NCBI GenBank assembly: GCA_947846985.1
Contig: CANTUZ010000001.1
Coordinates: 113,415,757 to 113,479,756 of the forward strand
DNA: 64,000 nt
From: Fratercula arctica
Lineage: Eukaryota; Chordata; Aves; Charadriiformes; Alcidae
Direction of reading: 5' to 3'
Positions 23,543-35,100 of this stretch are shown here, piece by piece; position 1 is the stretch's first letter, and each line of letters starts with the position of its first letter. A program made the position numbers and the translations under genes. The notes beneath the pieces were generated by a model that ran no database searches, was not told where the DNA came from, and worked only from the letters and a program-made list of their open reading frames with translations.

Positions 23543-26500
23543 ATTATTTTATAGCTCACCTGTTTTTGTTTCCCAAACTGTGCTCAACAAGAAAAGAAAG
23601 ATGTCACTTATTCCCATTCTGAAAACAGGAGCTTGTGACATTGAGTCTTTTACCTTCACAAATTCACACTCTGTGACTGAGTATCCAACTAATGTTTCAA
23701 GTACACTGCCTGAGACAACAGTTAAAACCACAAGTATCGCAGGCTTAGTAGCAGTGAAAAAAAAATCTTTTTTTTTTTTTTTTTTTATTTTTACTCTGAA
23801 TCATCAATAGCTAAATAGCTGAAAGTAGAAATTCTTTATGTACGTGCAGAGAAAAAATAGATTTGGAGTGGAAACTTTTTTGGCAAGTATGAGTCTAACA
23901 GTATTTGAAGTAGATGAGATATTGATCCCTAAAATAAATAAATAAATAAAAAGGCCCAAATCTTTTAAACTTCAAGTATCTGCAAAGTTAACAACCTCAC
24001 ATTCAGAAAACTGATAAGAAAAAAAAATCCCTTTCTATAAAATTGCCATGAAACAGGACTTCTCTCATCCTTCCTTTCTGAGGACAGCAGCATGCCTGTA
24101 TTTCCATGTGGCAGGAGGAAAAGTGCTCAGGAGTGGTTCCTGGGCTTTGTGATTCAGGCTACTCCAATTTGATAAACAAAGATGTTTAAAAAAATACAGT
24201 CAGTGTCCAGACTGGTTATTAAAATAACAGCAACAGCAAAAAACCCCAACACTCCAACAAATCTCATTTAGGTTTGGAGCTCCATCTTTTTCCCTGTGCT
24301 GTTCCTGGGAACTGATTACTGCTGGTTTGGTAGCGTACACTTGACCAGAGCCACAAACAGATGTCTGCAGATTAATAGCAGGTCTGAACAGCGCTGCACA
24401 CTCCCAGTTCTCAAGGTGTAAATCAGCTCCAGCCCACAAGGCACATAAACATGGCTCCAAGCCCTAAGCCAGTGTACCTTGCCTTGCAGCAGCACTTTAC
24501 ATTTGATATGAAGTTCCACGTTCTCGGGTTGTGGGACTCGAAAGAAGCTGTTAACATCCAGCTGCCCTGGCTTGTGGCAGAAGCATTTTTATCAGCATCT
24601 TTTTATTGTACCTGAGTAAATGCTACTGTTCATGCAGAGGCCTGCTTGTGTTCAATAGCTCTGCTTGCAGCTGAGCAGTGATTTGAAATCAGGAGTAGCA
24701 CTGATTTGAAACCCATGAGCCGACAGCCCCATAGGTCATAGCTCCCCTCAGCTCTGCAAGGCAGAGTACCGCTTCCTACCTCCCCCGGAGAGCTCAGCAA
24801 ACTCCAAGCACATCTGTGGAAATGTCTCCAGATGTGTGCCAATTTTCAGACCAGTGTTGAGGGCTGGGGTAAAAAAAAGAGAGAATGAGAAAGAATTAAT
24901 CTGAGTAATCTGAGAGGGACATATTGGGTAGCTGAGACAAAAGGGTAAATTAATTCTCCCAAGTTTATATTTCACTAAAAGGCTGCAGGAGTATTTCAGC
25001 TACAGCAACAGCAAGCACAGGATGGGAACTCAGGTCTTCATGCATTGGCTCCCGCGAAGCCCTCTGCTGCCCAGCACCACCAGTGCAATAGCACAACATG
25101 TTCAACCGAGCTTTCTAGGGGCAGGGTGGGGGGCTCCTGCTGCAGCCCTGGGTCTCAGATAATTTTCAGTGGTGTCAGGCAAAGCACCCTTTAACTCCTG
25201 AGTCACATATGCTGTCTGCCCAGCTCACCTCAGGCTGGGTCAGAAGTCTGGGTCCTGGTTGCTTGTTTTCTTATTTATGAATATCAGGAGATTTATGTAT
25301 TTTTCAAGCTTGCCTCTAAAATGGTCACAAATTTCCTCTTCAAAAAAATTTAAAAAGCCTGAGAAAATGTTATCTTTACAAGTGGGTTGAATATAAACAC
25401 AAGACATCACAAAACAGAAGATAAAATTTTAAGAGCTGGCTGCACTGAAGAATGATTTTGGTACATATTTTGTCTAAAATACAGCATGTCACTAATTTAA
25501 CTCCCAACAAGGAAGCAGCTCACTTTTGAGTCATAAATCCCCCTCATATCTTGATGCTGAAAGTCTCTGTGGAAAGAAAACTTTGACTTACAATCAAGAT
25601 CCACTGAATCAGGATTTTTTTTTTTTTTTTTTTTAACTTTGATCCTGTGTTACAAAAGTAAATTTGGTATTAATGAGATTTGTTTACCTGTAACACATAA
25701 CTTCTAAGAGATTAGGCTATCCAGTTCATTTACTTAGTGAACCTGAACATAATATACAATGAAAGAGAAAGCAGTCTTGTGTCTTAAAAATGTCATTTCT
25801 TCTGAAATAGAAGCTTAGCCCCAGCCTACACAAAAGTACAAGATGTCACAAAAAGACAAGCATTTATTGTGAAGTGGTATATCTGCGTGCAAATACAGTG
25901 GAACTTTTAGGGAAAGACAAGAATAAATCAAATAAAATCCCTTTTAAAGACAAAGTGTCACTGCATTCCAGCTGGGAAGGGGGGTAGGGGAGCAGGGGGG
26001 AAGAGAGTTAATATCTCAGCAACCCCTAAATCCTTCCTTGCAGCCTACAGTCCACTCCTCCACCTCTTATGGGTATCCGGTATTGATTTCCCAGTCTTAA
26101 TAGACCATTATGGATGAAGCACTGCTGCACCCTGACATGCTCATTGGTAGGAATGTGCAGTGGCTTGTGAACAGTTATTTGAAATTTTGCTACCAGATGG
26201 CTGCAGCTTTGCAAACCACCTGCCACAAGACTGAGCCATTCTGGCTCTGGTTTGAGCAGGAGCAGCAACTGCTGCAGCTCCAGCTTCCCCCTCTGATGGC
26301 ACCAAGAGAGCGTGAGATTGCAGATAAAGATGGGAGGGCGGAGGACACAGAGCAGCATCTCCAGTAGGGATGTATCTTGGAATATCTTGCAGCCTGTGCA
26401 GCCAACATCTTACTGGACTTGGAGGGGAAAGATCAGCTAGTGGGTGCAGATGAAGTTACAGTGTGCCAATCCTCAAAATGACAGATATGCCAACGCAGCA

Positions 26501-28017
26501 TGTCTCCAAAATCTAATTTATTAATGAAAAAAACACTCTCAAGTACAAAAATCAGTATAAAATCACTGACTTTACTGCACTTTATTCTCTACGTTTAGTG
26601 TATTCTTTACTGACCATATCTGTCTAATCTAGATTTTATTTATCTTATCTGTAGAATAGATACAATACGTGAAATAATTTATCTCAACACTCTGAATACA
26701 TATAACACATATTTCTCTGTAATAATCCAGGAGTAATCAAATCACGTTACTGTGCACCACTTCCCCCTTAAATCCCATGTTAGCTACTTTGGGATTTAGC
26801 TTATCAGTGGAATAGCAGTGTTTAAATTGCGTATGATAAATGTGTAAAAAATTAAATTTACATTTAAAAACTTGGGTAAAATAAAATTAATAACTGGGAG
26901 CTTAAAAGGTGCTACAGAGCCCTGTGAGGGTTCTGTGGCCAAGGTGAAAAATCCAGAGTTCGCAATTACACGCTTAGTGATCAGTAAAGGTAAGCAAGCG
27001 GTAAGGCGCCTGATGAATCATGCCCTTAGGATATAAAAGCTTTCTTTTGACAGTTTTTTCCTTCAGCCTCAAAAATTGAAGTCTTTGTATCTCAATTTCT
27101 GAAATGTGGTCTTCCCAGAAACACGTTTTTCCAAAAAGATAATTAAGCCAAGCAAGCATTTCAGGTACTCTTCTTCAACAATCTCATCTCAAAAACTGCA
27201 ATTTTTCAGTCATCAACTCACTGTAAAGCCTGGACTGTCAACTCCAGACTTCCTGTAGCCAATAAGCCTCAAGGATAAGTTCATATCGAATTGTGAAAAA
27301 ATAATGGAAGTGAAACAGGAAAAATATCCATCCAAAACACATCAGAAGCCCCTCTTCAGCATATGAGTGCTACGATGTTACAGATTGTGATTCACAGGGA
27401 ATGGGCTGGTAAAGAGTACATGTATGTAGATTAAAATGTAGTTTATATGAAAGCACAACAGGTGATCCAAATTGTGCAGCAAGTAGCAGTTTTTAATTTT
27501 TTTTTACAGGAGAAATAGAGAGATCTAAAAAAGAGAAATCTGACACATTTAGATTTGCTAAAGTTTCAGTTTTCTTGAAGCGTTGCGTTCTATCTCCCTG
27601 GCTTGTTACCAACGTATTGCTACAATGTATAATATTTAATTACGCGGTCACTTTACCAGCACTGCAACACTGACTTACTTCTGAAGGTTTTTGCCTTTGA
27701 GATGTTGGTATGCAGCATCGTATCCACTAGATGTCACTCAACAGTCATAATAATTTCCAGCGTTGACACAAACCAAAAAAAACCCCACATTAGAAGGGCA
27801 ACAAATTCTATGTTGATTTGTTTTTTTCTTCAGAGTCAGAATTACATTCTTTCAAAAATTCAGATTGTCACTGTTTAAACTTAAGATGTGATGACTAAAA
27901 CGTTGTCGTCATCACTTCAAAAATTATAGCTTTAAGTTTGTATGCTGATCCCGTTTAGAAACCCTGGATGCCATCTGGAAGGTATGTATTTCTTTAACAA
28001 ATCTAGTTCTTTAAAAG

Positions 28018-28043
28018 AAAAAAAAAAGGGGGGGGGGGGGGGG
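28018..28043. repeat. A10-G16 homopolymer junction
   Basis: Ten A followed by sixteen G, then agcggga. The G block is complementary to the C-rich tract about 200 bp further on. Confidence 0.88.
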
Positions 28044-28238
28044 AGCGGGAAAGAGCTTTTGAAGGGTGATGGACTTGATGCTAATAGGCACTGGTGCCTC
28101 TGGACCGTGAACACACTGTTCAACATTTTGATCTGCATGATGCCTAATGACATTGATCTTCAGTGAAGTAGTTTTCTAGCTTATATGCTCATGCCCTCTG
28201 GGCTTTTGCCATTAAGAAATGCTTTGAATCCACAACGA

Positions 28239-28298
28239 CCCCACCCCCCCACCCCCCCCTCCACCTCCCCCACTCCCCCCCTAACCCCCCCCCCCCCA
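28239..28298. repeat. C-rich low-complexity tract
   Basis: About 60 bp made almost only of C with A or T interruptions (cccacc, ctcccc, ctaacc), ending in a run of 14 C before aaaatatcc. It is the likely reason for the proline-rich 98-codon plus-strand frame at 28185-28481, which I do not accept as a gene. Confidence 0.9.
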
Positions 28299-29293
28299 AA
28301 ATATCCATTTACCAGGATGGACAGAGTCTCTGTTACGCTGCTTGCAATGGTCTGTTTCTACCTGGACGTTCTTTACCTCCCACTTCCAGGCATTTGTTCT
28401 CATTTGGCTTTCAGGTACTGTAATCACATCACGATGCAGTTCGTTTTCACTGGGAAACTAAACAAAGACATTTTTTTCTAGCTTTCAAATGATTCTGTTG
28501 GCTTTTTCCATATTCCCTCTGGCTTCTAAACAGCCTTTTCAAAATATGGGTACTAAAACTGTTCCCAGTATTGTAGCACTGGAAACATTGCATATGGAGA
28601 GAAAACAGCTTCACACACTTGTTTGTTACTATTTTATATCATTTTCATTCAGAAAGAGGCCCTGGTTCTTAAATTATTTTGGGGATACTTTGGTGTCCTG
28701 CTTTCCACTAGATTTGTATTTTCCCTGATGTGACTAGCATCCCTCATGAATTCATATGTTCAGTATGTATTGACAGCTCACTTATTTCCCCAAATCCCAA
28801 AGGAATCCTCTATCTCTGAGGAAACCATAAACCTTTATCATCTCTTACCCTAATGACCAACAACAGTGACATTTTCAAATATGTACTGCAAAGACATGCA
28901 AGAAATTCTGCTCAGCTCCATGTCCAACCCTAGTGCTTAGAACAAGGAATGCTAAAATCATATATTTACTATTCTGTGCAAATTACTCCTTAAATGCAAA
29001 TTAAACTTGCTATATAATTTGCATAAAGAGCCTTCATGAAAGGAGGAGCTCACTGTCTCTGCAGAACAGGCTGAAGGGTACATAATAAAACAAGCCCTTT
29101 CAGGTCATGAAGAAAGCCTCCTCCTATGTTTGATCAGACAGTCCCAGGTGAACAACCTGTTCCCTGGGAAGCTGCAGGTGTTGTTGCTGTAGCTAGAGAC
29201 ACAGGTCATACCTAGAGGCCACAGCCAGGTGGGCTCCACTGTGTCTCTTCAAGCATACAATGAATGATACTTTTGGCCCAATTCACCTCATCT

Positions 29294-29622
29294 TCATAGA
29301 ATCATAGAATGGTTTGTGTTGGAAGGAACCTTAAAGATCATTGAGTTCCAATGCCCCTGCCATGGACACAGATATCTCCCACTAGACCAGGTTGCTCAAA
29401 GCCCCATCCAGCCTGGCCTTGACCACTTCCAGGGATGGGGCATCCACAACTTCTCCAGGGAACCTGTTCTAGTATTTCACTACTCTCACAGTAAGGAATT
29501 TCTTCCTAGTATCTAATCTAAATCACCTCTGTTCAGTTTAAAATCATTACCTCTCATCCTATGACTACAGTCCTTGATAAAGAGTTCCTCCTCATCTTTC
29601 CTGTAGGCCCCCTCTAAGTAAT
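29294..29622 (-). mobile_element. CR1 LINE 3' fragment, younger avian type
   Basis: The element starts with two tcatagaa units (29294-29310). It continues antisense as ggtttgtgttggaaggaacc, ttaaagatcattgagttcc, 'ccatccagcctggccttgacc' and 'ctcatctttcctgtaggccccctctaagta', all typical of the 3' UTR and the last ORF2 codons of avian CR1. It stops near 29620, a 5' truncation of an element several kb long. No frame is intact. Confidence 0.92.
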
Positions 29623-31551
29623 CTTCTAGCAAAAGGCACTGGCTTACTCACAAATATTAAAGCTGAGTCGACCTTGGTTTGTCATAAAACTTGCAGTGGT
29701 TAAAAGGCCCACAGTCTCCCTTATGTTTCTTTCCCACAGGCTTAAAAGAAGACATTTGAATCTCTTTTCAAATGCATTTAGAAGCCTTGATGGATCTAGA
29801 CCTATACCATGAGATGGAGTCTAAAAATTATGAAATGGTCTTTATGATTTTAACGGGTCCCAAAATTACCTGTCCCTCCTCAAACTCCTGCCAAAGACCT
29901 AATAGAGCTATATTTTTTATTTTTATGTTATTTGTAATGCCAGTCTTGCTGAGGGAATGTGGGCCATGTTTCTGTAGCAAATATACAAGCTTATTTTCTA
30001 TCATTTGTCTAGTGCTGTGTTGGAGAAATTTTTTTTATGAGACCTGCATCTGACCTCTGCTTTGTTATGTTTGGCTATAGAAATAGGCCAAGAGAGTCAA
30101 AGGTGTTTGTGTGATCTTGGTTTTGGACAACATTAAATACTTGCACTGGTCTGTGGTTCCAAGAGCAAAGTCTTTAGCCTCCTTAGTCACATGGAAAACA
30201 TAGAATAGTAATTTTCATAACCGATTATTACAATGGCAGGAAAAAAAGAAAGGAAGGGAAAGCACATGGAAGTTACAGAATTAAAGAAAATTTTAATTTT
30301 TTTGTCAGCCTCTGTTAATTCCTTTCTCTTTTGCCACCAGAGTTTTAACACACAAAGCATGTTGTTTGGCAAATCTATTACAGGGTGCTAACAAGGGAAA
30401 TAACAGGCCTTTTGATGGCAAAGAAAAACAGATGCTGAAGCGAGATGGAATTGTTGCTACTGCTGTTTCTGTTGTAGCTTGATCCTCTTTCCTCAAAGAC
30501 AAAGCTAGCTTGCAAAGGGCAGAAAATAAAAATGCAGCTTCTTTTTCTGAGGCTGTCTCTCACTTGCTATCAGAGAATGGCAAGTTCCCAGCACAAGGTC
30601 TTACCTGTTGTGCTTAGATCTGACAAACCTCTACAAGTTAGGCTATTTAAAACTTTTCTTGAACAGCCTTCATGATCACAAGCTCTCTGACATGCTACAA
30701 AACAATACTAGCTACCAAAGCCCAACTCTCGAACAAAAGCAAAAGGAGAGTGAGAGAAGATACACAAATAGACTGGAAAACAGGGGAAAATATAGGGCAA
30801 AGTGAGAGCAGGACCTCAGGTCCCATAGTCTGGCACTAACTAGGATTTTGTTGAAGCCAATAGAGATGGGGATGATACGTGGGTCCTTTTCAATTCACAT
30901 TCACTTCCGTTGACTTTCAGCCCATAGGCTGAACTGAAGCATAGTTTGCTTTAGAAGGCTCAGAGCAGTAATTCCCAAAGAAATACCCCCCTGAGGGCAC
31001 AAATATGACTACTGAAATGGCACATCATCTTAATCCAAACTGCAGGACTGCACTTGCTATCAGATGAAGCTATTTACTGCTGTGGAATTTGGAAGGAAAT
31101 AGGTGGGAGCTGCACTGCTCCAAAGCTTTGTTTTTAAATGAGGAATATTTTAAGTCACCTAGAGACTCCAAGCAAAACAGAGGTTGCACAAACAAGTACA
31201 GAAATGGTTTCTACTCCACAGAGGTGATATGGTACAGAAGTAGGCACACAGTTAAAAAGCACAAGGAGAAACAATTCAAGTTGTCCAAGGTCAACGAGCC
31301 ATTTGATAGATTTCTGACTTCCATTTCAATGTTTTATCCATCCCATACTGATAGGAAATCAGTATTGAGGGCAATCTTACTGCTCTTTGAAATAATAGAG
31401 ATTTGCTTTTCTAGTAGTTAATTCAAGGCAGAATCTATTTTCTGAACAGCAGTAGATATGCCATCTGGCTTACCCGGATGATGTATTTGGTCATATACAT
31501 ACATTGTCCTAAGAAAGATATAGTACACAACTCCACACGTATATTTGGTTT
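29623..31551. other. Unique AT-rich non-coding stretch
   Basis: Frames of up to 110 codons (31089-31421, plus) have no recognised domain. The short phrase gttgaagccaatagagatgggg at about 30852 vaguely recalls the cores of the old palindromic repeats but is too weak to call. Confidence 0.4.
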
Positions 31552-31559
31552 GCATGGCA
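31552..31559. repeat. Candidate target-site duplication, left copy
   Basis: gcatggca sits directly left of LTR copy 2, and the same 8 bases lie directly right of it (32603-32610). Eight is longer than the usual 4-6 bp for retroviral-type insertion, so part of the match may be chance. Confidence 0.45.
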
Positions 31560-31700
31560 AGGTTTTGGTAGCATGAAGGGCTACAGGGGGGTTTCTGTGA
31601 AAAGCAGATAAAAGTTTCTCCCACGTCCGATAGAGTCAACACCAGCCAGCTCCAAAACGGACCTGACACTGGCCAATCAGCCACAGTGGCAGTGCCTCTG

Positions 31701-31710
31701 TGATAAAAGA
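31701..31710 (+). promoter_or_regulatory. TATA-like box in LTR copy 2
   Basis: tgataaaaga about 140 bp into the LTR, aligned with gtatatttaa in copy 1. It is the expected U3 core promoter position; function is not shown. Confidence 0.45.
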
Positions 31711-32411
31711 TTTAAGAAGAGGGGTTAAAGAAAAAAACTGTGCAACTGCAGTCAGAGAGAGGATTGAGAATATGTGAGAGAAACAACCCTGCAGACCCCA
31801 AGGTCAGTGAAGAAGGAGGGGGAGGAGGTGCTCCATTTGCCCGAGCAGAGATTCCCCTGCAGCACATGGTGAAGACCATGGTGAGGCAGGCTGTCCCCCT
31901 GCAGCCCATGGAGGTTAACGGTGGAGCAGATATTCACCTGCAGCCTGTGGAGAACCCCATGCTGGAGCAGGTGAATGAGGCTGTGACCCCATGAGACACC
32001 CATGCTGGAGCAGGCTCCTGGCAGGACTTGTGACCCCATGGGGAACTCATGCTTGAGCAGTCTGTTCCCGAAGGACTGCACCTCGTGGAAAGCACCCACG
32101 CTGGAGCAGTTGGAGCAGTTCATGAAGAACTGCAGCCCATGGGAAGGACCCGTGTTGGAGAAGTTTGTGCAGGATTGTCTCCTGTGGGAGGGAGCCCACA
32201 CTAGAGCAGGGGAAGAGTGTGAAGAGTCCTCCCCTGAGGAGGAAGGAGCAGCAGAGAAAACCTGTGCTGAGCTGACCACAATCCCCATTCCCTGAGGAAG
32301 GAAGTAGAGAATTCAGGAATGAAGTTAAGCCCAGGAAGAAGGGAGGGGTGGGGGGAAGGTGTTTTAAGATTTGGGTTTATTTTCTCATTACTTTACTCTG
32401 ATTTGATTGGT

Positions 32412-32421
32412 AATAAATAAA
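32412..32421 (+). terminator. Polyadenylation signal of LTR copy 2
   Basis: Two overlapping aataaa hexamers (32412-32417 and 32416-32421) lie about 185 bp before the LTR end, marking the R/U5 boundary region. The matching place in copy 1 reads aataag. Confidence 0.6.
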
Positions 32422-32602
32422 GTTAATTTCCCCAAGTTGAGTTGAATTTGCCTGTGACGGTAATTGGTGAGTGATCTCTCCCTGTCCTTATCTTCACCCA
32501 TAAGCCTTTTGTTATATTTTCTCTCCCGTGTCCAGTTGAGGAGGGGAGTGACAGAGTGGCTTTGGTGGGCACGTGGCGTCCAGCCAGAGTCAACCCACCA
32601 CA

Positions 32603-32610
32603 GCATGGCA
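32603..32610. repeat. Candidate target-site duplication, right copy
   Basis: gcatggca directly after the LTR's terminal CA, identical to 31552-31559. Confidence 0.45.
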
Positions 32611-34399
32611 GCAGAGTTACTGCGCTTATAAGAAAAGTAGGCCCATGGCAAGGAAAGAGTGAAAAACAACGACTTGACTGTAGTATAATTCCTTTGTCAC
32701 TTCAGTGCAAGGACGGGAATAACAGTCAACAATGTGAAAGTCAGCATGTAAAAATAATTCTCGAATGAGTCGAAGTCTGAGATGAAGGAAATAGCTGAGT
32801 GAAAACTCTTTCCAGTGAAGCGGCTGTTAATTGCGCTCATCAGTCTAGTGAATGTAGAGCAAAATGAAATTAACTCCTGACCGACTGCTCTTTGCAGAAT
32901 TTTTTCTTCCACTCTCATTCACCATGCCAGTTCCAGGTGCCTGCACTGAAATGGCATGCTTGTTGCAGGCTCTGAGCCATTAATACTGTCACTACTTTTT
33001 GGACCCGCATAAGCTCTTCAACGCTTCTCCACAGGATTTGTGATAAAGAAAAAAATCGAGCACCAAGATGTAAGCCCCGTGTCTCCTAAAAGCAATGCCT
33101 CATGCCTTCCCCAAGAATACAGAAAATGCTCCAAGGGCTGAGACCAACACAACCCAGAGAGTCTCTGGGCTTGTGCCGAAGGAAATAACAGCCTCCTGCT
33201 CTCGCCTGCCTCTATTCCAAGTGGAGACAGTACAGAAGAGAGACACAGCTAGTTTAAGAAGTATTCGGAGGGAGTTACATTTGGGGTAAACCCCATTCCC
33301 TAGATGCTTTTATCCTTTTCTTCAAAAAGTATTTCCCCTCAGCAATATTCCTCTATTGCTGTTTCTGGTGTGTTGTTCCTTTATAAAGGTTTTCTTTCTA
33401 TCCTTCTTTTTCTTTTTTTTCCCCTATTCTATTTTATTTCTCTTTTATTCTCTTACTTTACTATAAAGTCGTGGAAAAAGGACTTTATAATCTTTTCCTA
33501 ACCATATCAGGATTGGCCTTGTTTCCCTTATAAACAACACAGACGTGAAGACATCCAAATTGAGAATCAGAGAATCTGAAACCAAGTTATGTCTTCAGTG
33601 ATTGCTGAAAGGCTCCCCTCAAGACAAGACTCAGCTACCATCACCAGGGGACCCTGAAAGCTCACACATGAACTCAAGCAGGATGCTCCCTGTGCAGCGT
33701 ATGGGATCCGTACACCCCAACTCTGCTGACCAGGTGACATAATACCACTAGGCACACTCAAGCACACTCTCCGCAGGTAGGCTATAAACTGTCCAAGGAG
33801 ATCAAAGGGGGAAGGCACTGCATGAAATACTTGCAGATGCAGTTGCTCCTGACACCTTTTCCACCCCCACCTCCACCCCCCAGCAGTGTGGCACAGCCAC
33901 TCTGTGAAATAAGTATTTGACAATGGGAAGTATCTCAGACCAGAGAGATGGCTTAAACTGCGGTTAGCTTAGGTAGCTATCGCTAATCTTAAAGGCTATA
34001 TAAGCAAAGTATCAAATTTCCACTTGTTTTCACTGAAGTCAGAGAGAAGAAAAAAATCACCAGTCTTAAACACACAATTGCTTTTAAAAGCTTTACATAA
34101 GAGAAAGGGAGTCAGCCTCTAAATAAACTAGAAACCCTACAACAGTTAAATGAAAGAGACTAGAGCGTTCTGGAAACCCGCGCTGTCTTCTTAAGAATTG
34201 CAAAATTGATTATAAAGGAGAGCCTGTTAAGAGGACAAATGTATGAAAGGTAAGCCTTTCCTTTGAAAGGCAACAGGTTGGTGACTACAAAGACAAAGAA
34301 GCTATTAAAGAGCACTCTGAAACTCTTACACCTCTGAGCTTTCTACACGGGCAACAGAGATTCACGCAATAGGGTGCACTTGATGCTAACTGAAGTATT
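32611..34399. other. Unique non-coding stretch
   Basis: A T-rich pyrimidine stretch lies at about 33385-33460. The 118-codon minus-strand frame at 33567-33923 has no recognised motif. Nothing else supported. Confidence 0.4.
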
Positions 34400-35100
34400 C
34401 AAATGACAGTTTCAAAATTTAGATTTACAGATGATTTCATTAGTTGCTCACTGAGCAAGGTATACATTAGATTTTAAAAGGCTATGTGTACTAGAACTAC
34501 AAAAGGAAATCTCTTAATGCTTCTTTCGGTTAGGCAAATGTGTATCTTTTCTGCACTCTGCATCTCCGCAGCAATAAGTGGCAAGGGTGATTAAGTAGTA
34601 GTTAGGAATCTGCTGAGTGTTGCATGTCCTTAATGTGCTTTAAGGAAATTCTAGCATTATAGATGCATGACATTCTTATTACTTGATAATTACATTTTAA
34701 AGTTTGGCATTTTAATTATGCTAATATGCATGGGCTTATATTTCAAATTTAGTACCTTATTTTATGTACGGAATGCTATAAATTCTTGCCCCTAGATTAG
34801 TAAAATTTCATGGAAATCTGGACTGTAACACCCCATCACTTTATCCTCATAGTCTAATTAAATGCTGACATTGTTTAAATGAGTTAAATCGAGTATGTTG
34901 GTTTTGTGTGTGTTTTGCCAATTCAAAACAAATTTAAATTAAGAGCCTTTATGAGAGTTCCATGCTCCTTCTGGCATGTTGCATTATTATATCATAATAG
35001 ATGTAATTTAGAAGATTATGTCACTCCCTAATTCATTCTCCCAGTTGTTTAGGAGACAAGTTTGGGCTCATGGATTTGGGTTGAATATCTTGTCGCTCTC
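34400..35100. promoter_or_regulatory. Candidate conserved non-coding element (AT-rich, POU/homeodomain motifs)
   Basis: This stretch is complex, repeat-free and AT-rich and holds clustered TAAT cores (gataattaca at about 34685, tttaattatg at 34711, tctaattaaatg at about 34853). It also has atgctaatatgcat (34718-34731), which joins two POU half-sites much like an octamer dimer site. Such composition is common in developmental enhancers. It is a guess from composition and motifs alone; AT-rich DNA gives TAAT cores often by chance. Confidence 0.25.

Larger units (their letters stand above)
23171..29293. other. Unique stretch with many homopolymer tracts
   Basis: Holds a run of 31 A (23507-23537), a mixed A then T tract (about 23757-23786), a tetranucleotide aaat run (about 23934-23950), a run of 20 T (25615-25634), and the G and C tracts at 28.0-28.3 kb listed separately. 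Frames at 26026-26408 on both strands (up to 110 codons) overlap each other and resemble no family I know. No gene supported. Confidence 0.4.
31560..32602 (+). mobile_element. Solo LTR of an avian endogenous retrovirus-type element, copy 2
   Basis: A ~1,043-bp element collinear with 9181-10238 and in the same orientation. It shows a TATA-like tgataaaaga (31701-31710), the GC-rich body with ctggagcag units (31962, 32005, 32101 and others), an intact overlapping pair of aataaa signals (32412-32421), and the end agagtcaacccaccaca. The 8-bp direct repeat gcatggca abuts both ends. It keeps a unit (gcagttcatgaagaactgca, about 32117-32136) that copy 1 lacks, and has lost one that copy 1 keeps. No internal retroviral genes flank it, so it is a solo LTR. 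The 178-codon minus-strand frame (31752-32288) is antisense LTR sequence, not a gene. Confidence 0.82.

Noticed and set aside
28440..28740. Possible further old CR1 fragment ('actaaaactgttcccagtattgtag')
   Set aside because: Only one short phrase resembles CR1 antisense sequence; the following 200 bp does not follow the consensus order.
30845..30935. Possible fifth palindromic relic ('gttgaagccaatagag ... cttccgttgactttcagccc')
   Set aside because: The arms do not pair well enough and the core is too diverged to separate it from chance.
31752..32288. 178-codon minus-strand open frame
   Set aside because: Antisense reading of LTR copy 2, with no protein family behind it.
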